Source: an uncultured Mucilaginibacter sp. (GTDB lineage Bacteria > Bacteroidota > Bacteroidia > Sphingobacteriales > Sphingobacteriaceae). Taken from it: a stretch of DNA of 51,445 bases. Location: positions 1 through 51,445 of the forward strand of contig CAIPDP010000111.1 in the NCBI GenBank assembly GCA_903863845.1. Reading direction: 5' to 3'. Both the position numbers and the translations under genes were made by a program. Under the pieces are notes generated by a model. That model saw nothing but the letters and a program-made list of their open reading frames with translations. It was not told the origin of the DNA and did not search any database. Positions 44,486 to 51,445 of this stretch are shown here, one piece after another (the first letter of the stretch is position 1; each line of letters starts with the position of its first letter).

Positions 44486-44940
44486 CCCTTGAAAAGGATT
44501 TTGAAGATTTTGTTGCTCTGTTAAACAAACATCAAGTTAACTATATGATCGTGGGCGGATATGCACTTGCTTTTCACGGAAAACCCAGGCACACAGGCGA
44601 CCTTGATATTTGGATCGACATCTCTGAAGACAATGCCGAAAAAATGACTGCGGTGATTGCTGATTTTGGCATGAAGTCATTAGGTATAACAAGCGACGAT
44701 TTCTTACAAAAAGGAATAATCACCCAAATAGGTCATCCACCCTTGCGCATCGATATTCTGAACGAAATTGACGGTGTTTATTTTCAAGATGCCTATATAA
44801 ATAAACTAATTATCGATGTCGACGGCTTAATAATAAATTATATCGGTTTAGACGATTTAATCAAAAACAAGCAAAGCAGTGGAAGAAGTCAGGATCTGAC
44901 GGATGTTAAGACGCTAAAAAAAATAAAGAAGAAAATATAA
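44482..44940 (+). CDS. Stand-alone nucleotidyltransferase (MNT/DUF6036-like)
   Basis: The 152-residue protein has the Pol-beta-type nucleotidyltransferase core: YMIVGGYALAFHGKPRHTGDLDIWID with the GG...DxD active-site signature, then LRIDILNEIDGVYF (third acidic residue) and a C-terminal helical stretch. Such enzymes occur as toxins of AbiEii/MNT-type pairs or as tRNA/protein modifiers. Translation is coupled to the small gene upstream. A toxin-antitoxin or defence role is inference. Confidence 0.88.
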   Translation: MTLEKDFEDFVALLNKHQVNYMIVGGYALAFHGKPRHTGDLDIWIDISEDNAEKMTAVIADFGMKSLGITSDDFLQKGIITQIGHPPLRIDILNEIDGVYFQDAYINKLIIDVDGLIINYIGLDDLIKNKQSSGRSQDLTDVKTLKKIKKKI

Positions 44941-44984
44941 GATGTCTTCAATTTGAGTGCTATCTTTTCCTGGCTTTCAGGTAT

Positions 44985-45030
44985 GATATAAATGCGGAAT
45001 GCGATATGCGGATTTCCGAATTTTTTGGGT
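44985..45030. repeat. Copy of the GCGGAATGCGATATGCGG-type repeat
   Basis: The stretch ATGCGGAATGCGATATGCGG then ATTTCCGAATTTTTTGGG matches the dispersed family seen at 41866 and 44203. It is followed at once by the 45044-45076 palindrome. Confidence 0.55.
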
Positions 45031-45043
45031 TTGTTAGAATCTA

Positions 45044-45076
45044 AGATTAGCGAAGTCTTAAAGACTTCGCAAATCT
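45044..45076. repeat. 33-bp palindrome related to that at 1301
   Basis: AGATTAGCGAAGTCTT and AAGACTTCGCAAATCT (one mismatch) flank a central A. Layout, length and the GCGAAG/CTTCG core match the 1301-1333 element, so both belong to one dispersed palindrome family. It lies downstream of the nucleotidyltransferase gene, convergent with lpdA. Confidence 0.8.
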
Positions 45077-45133
45077 CTGCAATTTTTTGTCAACGCCCGT
45101 TACAAACAAGACCGCCTTGCACCAACCGCCCCT

Positions 45134-46537
45134 CTAAATATGTATCGGCCTGTTATCCGTCGCCGCCAAACAAGCTTCCCTGAAGGCTTCAGTATAAGTT
45201 GGGTGAGCATGGCTCATGCGGGATATATCCTCTGCTGATGCACGGAATTCCATCGCTACCACAGCCTCGGCGATCATATCGGCCGCGCGCGGACCAATAA
45301 TATGCACACCTAAAATCTCGTCAGTAGCTGCATCTGCCAAAACTTTAACGAAACCATCCAGGTCGCCACTGGCAACTGCTCTGCCGCTGGCGCGGAATGG
45401 GAAGGAGCCGGTTTTATATTTGATGTTAGCTGCTTTTAGCTGTTCCTCGGTTTGACCTACTGCCGCTACTTCCGGCCAGGTATATACCACGCCTGGGATC
45501 AGGTTATAATTGATATGTGGTTTCTGACCGGCAATAACTTCAGCAACAAAAGTACCTTCATCTTCTGCCTTATGGGCAAGCATCGCGCCTTTAACAACGT
45601 CGCCAATAGCGTAGACACCTTTTACACTGGTTTCCAGGTGATCGTTGACGGTAATTTTGCGTCCGTGTTCTTCAACGCTAAGTCCAATTTTATCCAGGCC
45701 CAGTCCATTGGTGTATGCAATGCGACCGACAGCTACCAGGCAGTAGTCGCCGGTTAATTCTTTCTTGTCGCCATTAGGTGCATCAAAGGTTACGGTAACT
45801 TCCTTACCTTTTGCAATAGCGCCGGTCACTTTATGACCAAGGTAAAATTCCATGCCCTGTTTTTGTAATACCTTTTGAAGCTCTTTCCCCAAGCCACGGT
45901 CCATCGTAGGGATGATGGAGTCCATAAACTCAATAACAGAGACTTTTGCACCAAGGCGGGCATAAACCGAACCTAATTCCAAACCAATAACGCCGCCGCC
46001 GATCAATACCAGATGCTTAGGTACTTCTTGTAGCGTCAAAGCTTCAGTTGAAGTAATAATGCGTTTCTTGTCGATCTGAATAAAAGGCAGACTTGAAGGT
46101 TTTGAACCCGTCGCTATAATGATATTTTTGCCCGTAATTTCTGCTGTAGTTTCGTCCGGCTTTTTGATGCTGATGGTATTTTTATCCCTGAACGAACCTA
46201 TACCCTGGTAGCCGTCAATCTTGTTCTTTTTAAACAGGAAGCTGATACCGGCTGTATTCTTGGCTACCACTTCAGTCTTGCGTTTCATCATCTGCGCCAT
46301 ATCCAGCGACAGGTTATCCAGATTGATCCCATGCGTTTTAAACGCATGTGAAGCATTGTAATAATGCTCGGACGAATCCAGCAAAGCTTTGGACGGGATA
46401 CAGCCTACGTTTAGGCATGTGCCGCCATAAGTGGCGTATTTTTCGACACAGGCTGTTTTGAGCCCCAATTGGGCCGAACGGATCGCAGCCACATAACCTC
46501 CAGGGCCCGAACCGATCACGATAACATCATATTGCAT
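45134..46537 (-). CDS. lpdA: Dihydrolipoyl dehydrogenase
   Basis: This FAD enzyme reoxidises dihydrolipoyl groups of pyruvate and 2-oxoglutarate dehydrogenase and of the glycine cleavage system. The 467-residue protein has the FAD site VIGSGPGGYVAAIRSAQLG, the redox disulfide Cys41-Cys46 in GGTCLNVGCIPSK, the NAD site LIGGGVIGLELGSVYARLG, YAIGDV, and the His445-Glu450 pair in HAHPTYTE. Length and motifs are normal. No E1/E2 genes lie nearby. Confidence 0.97.
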   Translation of the reverse strand: MQYDVIVIGSGPGGYVAAIRSAQLGLKTACVEKYATYGGTCLNVGCIPSKALLDSSEHYYNASHAFKTHGINLDNLSLDMAQMMKRKTEVVAKNTAGISFLFKKNKIDGYQGIGSFRDKNTISIKKPDETTAEITGKNIIIATGSKPSSLPFIQIDKKRIITSTEALTLQEVPKHLVLIGGGVIGLELGSVYARLGAKVSVIEFMDSIIPTMDRGLGKELQKVLQKQGMEFYLGHKVTGAIAKGKEVTVTFDAPNGDKKELTGDYCLVAVGRIAYTNGLGLDKIGLSVEEHGRKITVNDHLETSVKGVYAIGDVVKGAMLAHKAEDEGTFVAEVIAGQKPHINYNLIPGVVYTWPEVAAVGQTEEQLKAANIKYKTGSFPFRASGRAVASGDLDGFVKVLADAATDEILGVHIIGPRAADMIAEAVVAMEFRASAEDISRMSHAHPTYTEAFREACLAATDNRPIHI

Positions 46538-46573
46538 AGTATTGTAGCAGATTGGTGCTCAAAGGTAAGGATT

Positions 46574-46745
46574 TTAGGGATTAGTGATTGGTTAACTGGT
46601 GATTTGTTAATTGGGCTTTTATATTTTACTTTTTTTAGAGAAAATGCAAGCCTCATGCCATGTGCGATACCTTCCCCTTTTCAAAAGGGCAAAGAGGAGT
46701 TTGGTGCCCTGACGAGCCACAACCATATTTTACCCAAAACTTACC
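46574..46745. repeat. Low-complexity intergenic DNA
   Basis: The stretch holds TTAGTGATTGG, TTAACTGGTGATTTG and TTAATTGGG units and a CCTTCCCCTTTTCAAAAGG segment. These resemble decayed dispersed repeats. No ORF of its own is supported. Confidence 0.4.
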
Positions 46746-46751
46746 ACATTA

Positions 46752-46759
46752 TACCTTTG
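46752..46759 (+). promoter_or_regulatory. Candidate -7 element for the first M1 peptidase
   Basis: TACCTTTG matches the TAnnTTTG consensus and lies 65 bases before the ATG at 46825. No TTG stands at the right distance upstream. Confidence 0.45.
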
Positions 46760-46824
46760 CGAAAACAAATCACCCCTTTATCGTTATTGTTGCTAAATTT
46801 ATACTGACGGATCACCTTCAAAAC

Positions 46825-48492
46825 ATGAAGAAAATACTTTTTTTAATATTGACCATAGCCTCATTTTACAATGCTGCGCAGGCCCAATTGTTAGAAGGTA
46901 AAACTAATTTTACCCATGCAGATACGTTGCGCGGAACTTTGACTCCGCTGCGTACCTGTTATGACATCAACTATTACCACCTAGACGTAAAATTTGATAT
47001 CGAAAAAAAATTCATCAGCGGTAGTAACCTGTTCAGATTTACGGCGACGCAGGATTTCAAAAAACTGCAATTCGACCTGTTTTCAAACCTTAAAGTCGAA
47101 AAGGTAGTGTACAAAAAAACAATCCTGCCGTTTACGCGTGAGGCAAATGCGGTTTTTATTACCTTCCCCAAAACGATCCAAAAAGGTGCCCGCGATACTT
47201 TCAGGGTTTATTATTCAGGCAATCCTACCGTAGCAAAAAACGCACCCTGGGATGGAGGCGTTGTATATGCTAAAGACAGCACAGGGAAGCCATGGGTTGC
47301 TACTGCATGCGAAGGTTTGGGTGCCAGTGTATGGTGGCCCAATAAAGACCATCTGAGCGACGAGGTTGATAGTATGCTCATCAGCATTACTGTGCCTAAG
47401 GGCTTAAAAGATGTTTCAAACGGCAGGCTCCGAAAAGTGACCGAACTGGGTGACGGCTTTACCCGCTTCGACTGGTTTGTGGCTAACCCCATCAACAATT
47501 ATGATGTTACAGCGAATATTGGCGACTACACCGAATTTAAGGATACCTACAATGGCGAAAAAGGCAAATTGGACCTTGATTACTGGGTGCTGCCGGCCGA
47601 CCTTGCTAAAGCACAAAAGCAATTTCCCTTAAATGTGCCTCCGATGTTGAAAGCTTTTGAATATTGGTTTGGCCCCTACCCTTTTTATGAAGACAGCTAT
47701 AAGCTGGTGGAAACGCCACACCTGGGTATGGAGCACCAAAGTGCTGTTGCTTATGGCAATCAATTTATGAACGGCTACCTTGGGATGGACCTTTCACAAA
47801 CCGGCTGGGGTTTGAAATGGGATTATATAGTGGTTCATGAAAGCGGACACGAGTGGTTTGGAAACAACATTACAGCGAAGGACCTTGCCGATATGTGGAT
47901 ACATGAAGGTTTCACCTGTTATTCGGAAGACTTATTTATTGATTACCAATACGGAAAGAAAGCAGCTGCTGAATATGTTTATGGTTTAAGGCAAGGTATT
48001 GCAAACACTAGCCCGATAGTTGGTTACTACGGTGTAAACAAGGAGGGCTCGGAAGATATGTACCCCAAAGGCGCTGTACTGCTGAATATGGTAAGGGTGA
48101 TCATCGACAATGACGACAAATGGCGCGAAATACTCCGCGGTTTGAATAAAACATTTTACCACCAGACCGTTACATATGATGATATCATCGGCTATATTGT
48201 TAAACAATCGGGTATTAGCCTTGCACCTGTATTTGATCAGTACCTGCGTTATGCCAAATTGCCTACATTGGATGTGGTTTGGAAAAACAACAAACCCTTT
48301 GTCAAATGGATAGCAGATGCCAAAGGATTTAACATGCCGGTAAAAATTAAGGTGAAAGGCGGTGAATACCAGGTAATTTATCCAACAACACAGCTACAGG
48401 AATTAAAACTTTCAGGAGCAAGTAAAGATAATTTAGAAGCTGATACTTTTGATTTTTATATCAATTTGTCGGGAATCGATAAAAGCAATTGA
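46825..48492 (+). CDS. Secreted M1-family zinc metallopeptidase, copy 1
   Basis: From the ATG at 46825, next to a signal peptide (MKKILFLILTIASFYNAAQA), the protein has 555 residues. The zinc site is HESGH (338-342) with the third ligand Glu361 in MWIHEGF, giving the HEXXH-X18-E pattern of M1 aminopeptidases; GMEHQSAVAYGN stands in for the GAMEN exopeptidase motif. The long-frame start at 46660 runs through intergenic repeat DNA and was rejected. The next gene is a close paralogue 75 bases downstream. Confidence 0.93.
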   Translation: MKKILFLILTIASFYNAAQAQLLEGKTNFTHADTLRGTLTPLRTCYDINYYHLDVKFDIEKKFISGSNLFRFTATQDFKKLQFDLFSNLKVEKVVYKKTILPFTREANAVFITFPKTIQKGARDTFRVYYSGNPTVAKNAPWDGGVVYAKDSTGKPWVATACEGLGASVWWPNKDHLSDEVDSMLISITVPKGLKDVSNGRLRKVTELGDGFTRFDWFVANPINNYDVTANIGDYTEFKDTYNGEKGKLDLDYWVLPADLAKAQKQFPLNVPPMLKAFEYWFGPYPFYEDSYKLVETPHLGMEHQSAVAYGNQFMNGYLGMDLSQTGWGLKWDYIVVHESGHEWFGNNITAKDLADMWIHEGFTCYSEDLFIDYQYGKKAAAEYVYGLRQGIANTSPIVGYYGVNKEGSEDMYPKGAVLLNMVRVIIDNDDKWREILRGLNKTFYHQTVTYDDIIGYIVKQSGISLAPVFDQYLRYAKLPTLDVVWKNNKPFVKWIADAKGFNMPVKIKVKGGEYQVIYPTTQLQELKLSGASKDNLEADTFDFYINLSGIDKSN

Positions 48493-48567
48493 GGTTTAGG
48501 ATAAATGATTTCAAAGCTCGGCACTATCCAATAATAAGTTATTACTAAGCAACACGATCAATAGAAC

Positions 48568-50232
48568 ATGATAAAAAAACTCTTATTTCTTAGCCTGCTG
48601 CTCGTTGGAGCAATAAGTTTCAATTCGTACGCCCAGTTAGGTACCGACAAAGAAACCTTTACCCGCGCCGATTCGTTGCGCGGCTATTTGTCGCCTTTAC
48701 GCACCTGTTACGATATCAATTATTACCACCTCGACGTTAAGTTTGATATTCCGGATAAATCCATTAGCGGCAACGTTTTATTCAAATTTACGGCAACGAC
48801 AGATTTTACAAAACTTCAGTTCGACCTTTTCTCAAATCTGAATGTTGACAAAGTAATATACAAGGGACAAGAAATACCTTACACCCGCGAGTTCAATGCG
48901 GTATTTATTACTTTCCCGCAAACGATACAAAAAGACAGTAAGGACGAGTTTACAGTTTACTATTCGGGTCACCCAACTATAGCTAAACGTGCGCCATGGG
49001 ATGGCGGCGTAGAATACAATGTGGATTCGCTGGGTCATGCCTGGGTAAATACGGCCTGCCAGGGTATGGGGGCCAGCGTTTGGTGGCCCAATAAAGATCA
49101 GCAGGCCGACGAAGTTGACAGTGCACTGATCAGCATCAGTGTACCAACAGGTTTAAAAGATGTTTCAAACGGTCGCCTGCGTAAAGTAACCAAGCTAAAA
49201 GATGGTTATACCCGTTTCGACTGGTTTGTAGCCAACCCGATCAACAATTATGACATAGAAGCTAATATTGGCGATTATACTCACTTTTCAGATACTTTCG
49301 ACGGAGAAAAAGGCAAGCTGACCATGGATTTCTGGCCATTGAGTTATAACCTCGAGAAAGCCAAAAAACAATTATTACCCAACGCCAGAAATATGCTGAC
49401 CGCCTTTGAATACTGGTTTGGGCCCTACCCATTTTATGAAGACGGCTATAAACTGATCGAATCGCATCACCTTGGTATGGAACACCAAAGCGGTACAGCC
49501 TATGGCAATCACTACCAAAATGGTTATTTAGGTAATGATTTGTCCGGCACTGGCTGGGGTTTGAAATGGGATTTCATTGTGGTGCACGAAAGCGGACATG
49601 AATGGTTCGGTAATAATATTACATCAAAAGATTTGGGTGATATGTGGATTCATGAAAGTTTTACCAATTACTCGGAGTCGCTGTTCATCGACAAGTTTTA
49701 TGGAAAACAAGCCGGGCAGGAATATGTACACGGTACGCGTCCAAGGATTACAAACGACCGTCCTATTGTAGGGCCCTACAATGTGAACAAAGAAGGTTCG
49801 GGCGATATGTATTATAAAGGCGGCAACCTGTTGAACATGATACGAACTATTATCAACGATGACGAAAAATGGCGTAATATCCTACGGGGTTTAAATAAAA
49901 CATTCTATCATCAGACAGTTACTTATGATGATATAGTTAATTACATCAGCGATCTGTCGGGGATAAACCTGCGCCCGGTATTTGACCAGTACCTGCATTA
50001 TAATAATTTGCCGATACTTGAATTTTCTGTCACTGGCAAAGGGAAACTGACAGCACGCTGGTTAGCCGATGCCAAAGGATTTAATATGCCAGTAAGGGTT
50101 AGAGTTAAGGGTGGCGAATACCAGTTCATCAAACCAACAACAAGACCAATAATAATAGATATCAATGGAGCGACGAAAGATAATATCGAAGTAGATACTT
50201 TCAACTATTATATCGGTGTGCTTGTAGAGTAG
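48568..50232 (+). CDS. Secreted M1-family zinc metallopeptidase, copy 2
   Basis: The 554-residue protein has a signal peptide ending NSYAQ, HESGH (340-344), Glu363 in MWIHESF and GMEHQSGTAYGN. It is alignable with copy 1 from end to end without gaps of note, with many identical blocks (RTCYDINYYHLDVKFDI, FDWFVANPINNYD, LNKTFYHQTVTYDDI). The two are tandem duplicates, probably cotranscribed, with possible differences in substrate range. Confidence 0.93.
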   Translation: MIKKLLFLSLLLVGAISFNSYAQLGTDKETFTRADSLRGYLSPLRTCYDINYYHLDVKFDIPDKSISGNVLFKFTATTDFTKLQFDLFSNLNVDKVIYKGQEIPYTREFNAVFITFPQTIQKDSKDEFTVYYSGHPTIAKRAPWDGGVEYNVDSLGHAWVNTACQGMGASVWWPNKDQQADEVDSALISISVPTGLKDVSNGRLRKVTKLKDGYTRFDWFVANPINNYDIEANIGDYTHFSDTFDGEKGKLTMDFWPLSYNLEKAKKQLLPNARNMLTAFEYWFGPYPFYEDGYKLIESHHLGMEHQSGTAYGNHYQNGYLGNDLSGTGWGLKWDFIVVHESGHEWFGNNITSKDLGDMWIHESFTNYSESLFIDKFYGKQAGQEYVHGTRPRITNDRPIVGPYNVNKEGSGDMYYKGGNLLNMIRTIINDDEKWRNILRGLNKTFYHQTVTYDDIVNYISDLSGINLRPVFDQYLHYNNLPILEFSVTGKGKLTARWLADAKGFNMPVRVRVKGGEYQFIKPTTRPIIIDINGATKDNIEVDTFNYYIGVLVE

Positions 50233-50357
50233 TTTTTGTTTACCGGGGTTCTTGACATTCTTGTTCAATTTTCGGTGTTCGATATGAAATATAAATTAGC
50301 TATTCGTGCAACCTATTCATAATAATCGCTGTCTTATGGCTATAAAAACTAAATAAG

Positions 50358-51086
50358 ATGAAATTAATCAACAAAACTCTTTTAGCATGTCTGGTAATTG
50401 CCGGCATTTCCTATAGCGCTATTGCACCAGCAGCAATGGCACAACAAAAAACAGAAGATCGCCATTTATCGGGCTTCCATGCGCTTGAGGTAGCCGGGCC
50501 ATTTGATGTAAGACTCTCCCAGGGTGCGACCGAATCGGTAAAAGTTGAAGCACCGGAAGAAGTGATCGGTCGTATCACCACCGAAGTTAATAACGGTGTT
50601 CTTAAGGTATACACTAAGCATAACGAAAACTTTCACTTGGGCGATGCTTTTCACCACCGCAAAATATTGGTTTATGTTACGGTAAAAGACATCAATAGCA
50701 TTATGGTTACGGGATCAGGTGATGTTGCCTTTACAGAGGGTATTCATGCTGATAGATTAACCTTGCATGTGTCGGGCTCGGGTGATGTAAACGGTATGCT
50801 GGAAGTAAAAGACCTGGAAGCCGGCATTTCGGGTTCGGGTGATGTTAAACTTTCTGGGCATGCAGACAATTCACAGATCAGGATCAGCGGATCAGGCGAC
50901 TATAGCGCACGCGGCCTGCACACCTCCAATACTTCGGTACATATCAGCGGATCGGGCGACGCTTCGGTGTATGTTACCGACAAATTGGATGCATCAGTTT
51001 CCGGTTCAGGTGATATCAGCTATTCGGGTAGCCCGAAAAGCGTTTTAAAATCAAAATCCGGCAGTGGCGATATTGGTGGCAATTGA
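50358..51086 (+). CDS. DUF2807 head-GIN-type secreted protein
   Basis: The 242-residue protein has a signal peptide (to about PAAMAQQ, residue 30) and a DUF2807 right-handed beta-helix-like domain: FHALEVAGPFDVRLSQGATESVKVEAPEEV and then seven GSGD turns (for example VTGSGDVAF, VSGSGDVNG, ISGSGDYSA), spaced about 17 to 21 residues. These proteins are exported and may be adhesins or cell-envelope proteins. It stands alone, followed by a terminator. Confidence 0.9.
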   Translation: MKLINKTLLACLVIAGISYSAIAPAAMAQQKTEDRHLSGFHALEVAGPFDVRLSQGATESVKVEAPEEVIGRITTEVNNGVLKVYTKHNENFHLGDAFHHRKILVYVTVKDINSIMVTGSGDVAFTEGIHADRLTLHVSGSGDVNGMLEVKDLEAGISGSGDVKLSGHADNSQIRISGSGDYSARGLHTSNTSVHISGSGDASVYVTDKLDASVSGSGDISYSGSPKSVLKSKSGSGDIGGN

Positions 51087-51114
51087 GTTCATTGTTTGTG
51101 GATACTTATTAAAC

Positions 51115-51143
51115 AAAAATGCCGCGAAATCCGCGGCATTTTT
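51115..51143. terminator. Bidirectional terminator between convergent genes
   Basis: AAAAATGCCGCG and CGCGGCATTTTT form a 12-bp stem around a 5-base loop, with A-run and T-run edges. It separates the DUF2807 gene from the convergent partial gene. Confidence 0.9.
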
Positions 51144-51166
51144 GTTTAAGGGTTAAATTAGTCAGT

Positions 51167-51445
51167 TCAAAAACTTGCGAGCTTTCTCCTGCCTAAATCA
51201 TAGGTAACTCTAAATACTTCCTGGTTACTGGTATATCCCGGTGTTCGGTGCACACTTAGTACAAATTTACCGGTTAGCCCTTTTGCATTAAATGCATTCC
51301 ACATCAGGTCGAGGCGGTCATAAAATCGTTTTGTATAAAAAGCATCTGCGTAAGTAAGCCCTTTGCCGGGTTGCCCGTCATAAAACTCGTTATGTATAGC
51401 AAAATGACCATATCCTGCATAAATATCAGACATAAACCCCGAAGA
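51167..51445 (-). CDS. C-terminal part of an unidentified protein (runs off the window)
   Basis: The frame stays open to the right edge (preceding codons read SSGF), so the internal Met at 51433 need not be the start and this is the last 92 or so residues of a larger protein. The visible part, with GYGHFAIHNEFYDGQPGKGL and KGLTGKFVLSVHRTPGYTSNQ, has alternating polar and hydrophobic residues and ends in Phe. I do not recognise the family. Confidence 0.6.
   Translation of the reverse strand, partial: SSGFMSDIYAGYGHFAIHNEFYDGQPGKGLTYADAFYTKRFYDRLDLMWNAFNAKGLTGKFVLSVHRTPGYTSNQEVFRVTYDLGRRKLASF

Noticed and set aside
46660-46824. N-terminal extension of the first M1 peptidase
   Set aside because: It would read through intergenic repeat DNA and place 55 residues before a clear signal peptide.

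Overview
The window looks like chromosome of a Bacteroidota bacterium of the family Sphingobacteriaceae, most like Mucilaginibacter or Pedobacter. The reasons are: the protein families present (fused L-serine dehydratase, GH95/GH29/GH30 hydrolases, an outer-membrane beta-barrel protein with a carboxypeptidase-regulatory-like N-terminus, DUF2807 and M1 peptidases, a split KdpD); promoters of the Bacteroidota type (TTG about 20 nt before TAnnTTTG); weak Shine-Dalgarno signals; and short palindromic intergenic repeats of the sphingobacterial type. There is no rRNA, CRISPR array, transposase or prophage. One tRNA gene is present.

Layout. 1-2300: antitoxin-like ORF, accA and a secreted repeat protein. 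2340-13520: a potassium-uptake region on the minus strand, with an NtrC-type sigma-54 response regulator, a Gfo/Idh/MocA oxidoreductase, small ORFs, kdpFABC, the short KdpD sensor and a HAMP-PAS histidine kinase whose first membrane helix is out of frame. 13680-17170: small lipoprotein, DUF1003 protein and outer-membrane protein. 17220-24340: GH30 hydrolase, aldehyde dehydrogenase plus DUF779 with a divergent AraC regulator, M28 peptidase, a secreted protein and a START-domain protein. 24540-26860: LysR regulator divergent from an SbtA-type bicarbonate permease and a 93-aa protein. 26930-32380: GH95 fucosidase, serine dehydratase and GH29 fucosidase. 32590-38710: NmrA-like protein with AraC regulator, an ArsR-SRPBCC-VOC operon with a clear promoter and operators, and an MHS-type MFS transporter. 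38830-41860: esterase with a premature stop, SGNH hydrolase, tRNA-Asn, a GIY-YIG nuclease gene between two copies of the tRNA promoter plus 5' half, and a PfkB kinase. 42040-46540: cytochrome b5-like protein, ECF sigma factor, murB, a two-gene nucleotidyltransferase module and lpdA. 46820-51445: two tandem M1 peptidases, a DUF2807 protein and an incomplete gene at the edge.

The most interesting structure is at 40270-40904. On the minus strand, a GIY-YIG nuclease gene follows a partial tRNA-Asn (promoter, 5' flank, and sequence through the anticodon arm). It is followed by a second copy of the same promoter and flank leading into the intact tRNA-Asn. In the partial copy, three D-loop bases are replaced by a perfect 18-bp palindrome. 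This fits a small nuclease-bearing element that entered the anticodon arm of the tRNA gene while leaving one working tRNA, and that may use the tRNA promoter. Other candidates are tandem TGATAG sites upstream of kdp, a terminator between aldehyde dehydrogenase and DUF779, paired operators at the AraC, LysR and ArsR loci, a coupled nucleotidyltransferase/small-protein module, and two lesions (frameshift in the Kdp-linked kinase, TGA in the esterase) that could be real mutations or sequence errors.

All calls come from reading the sequence and from general family knowledge. No database search was run.
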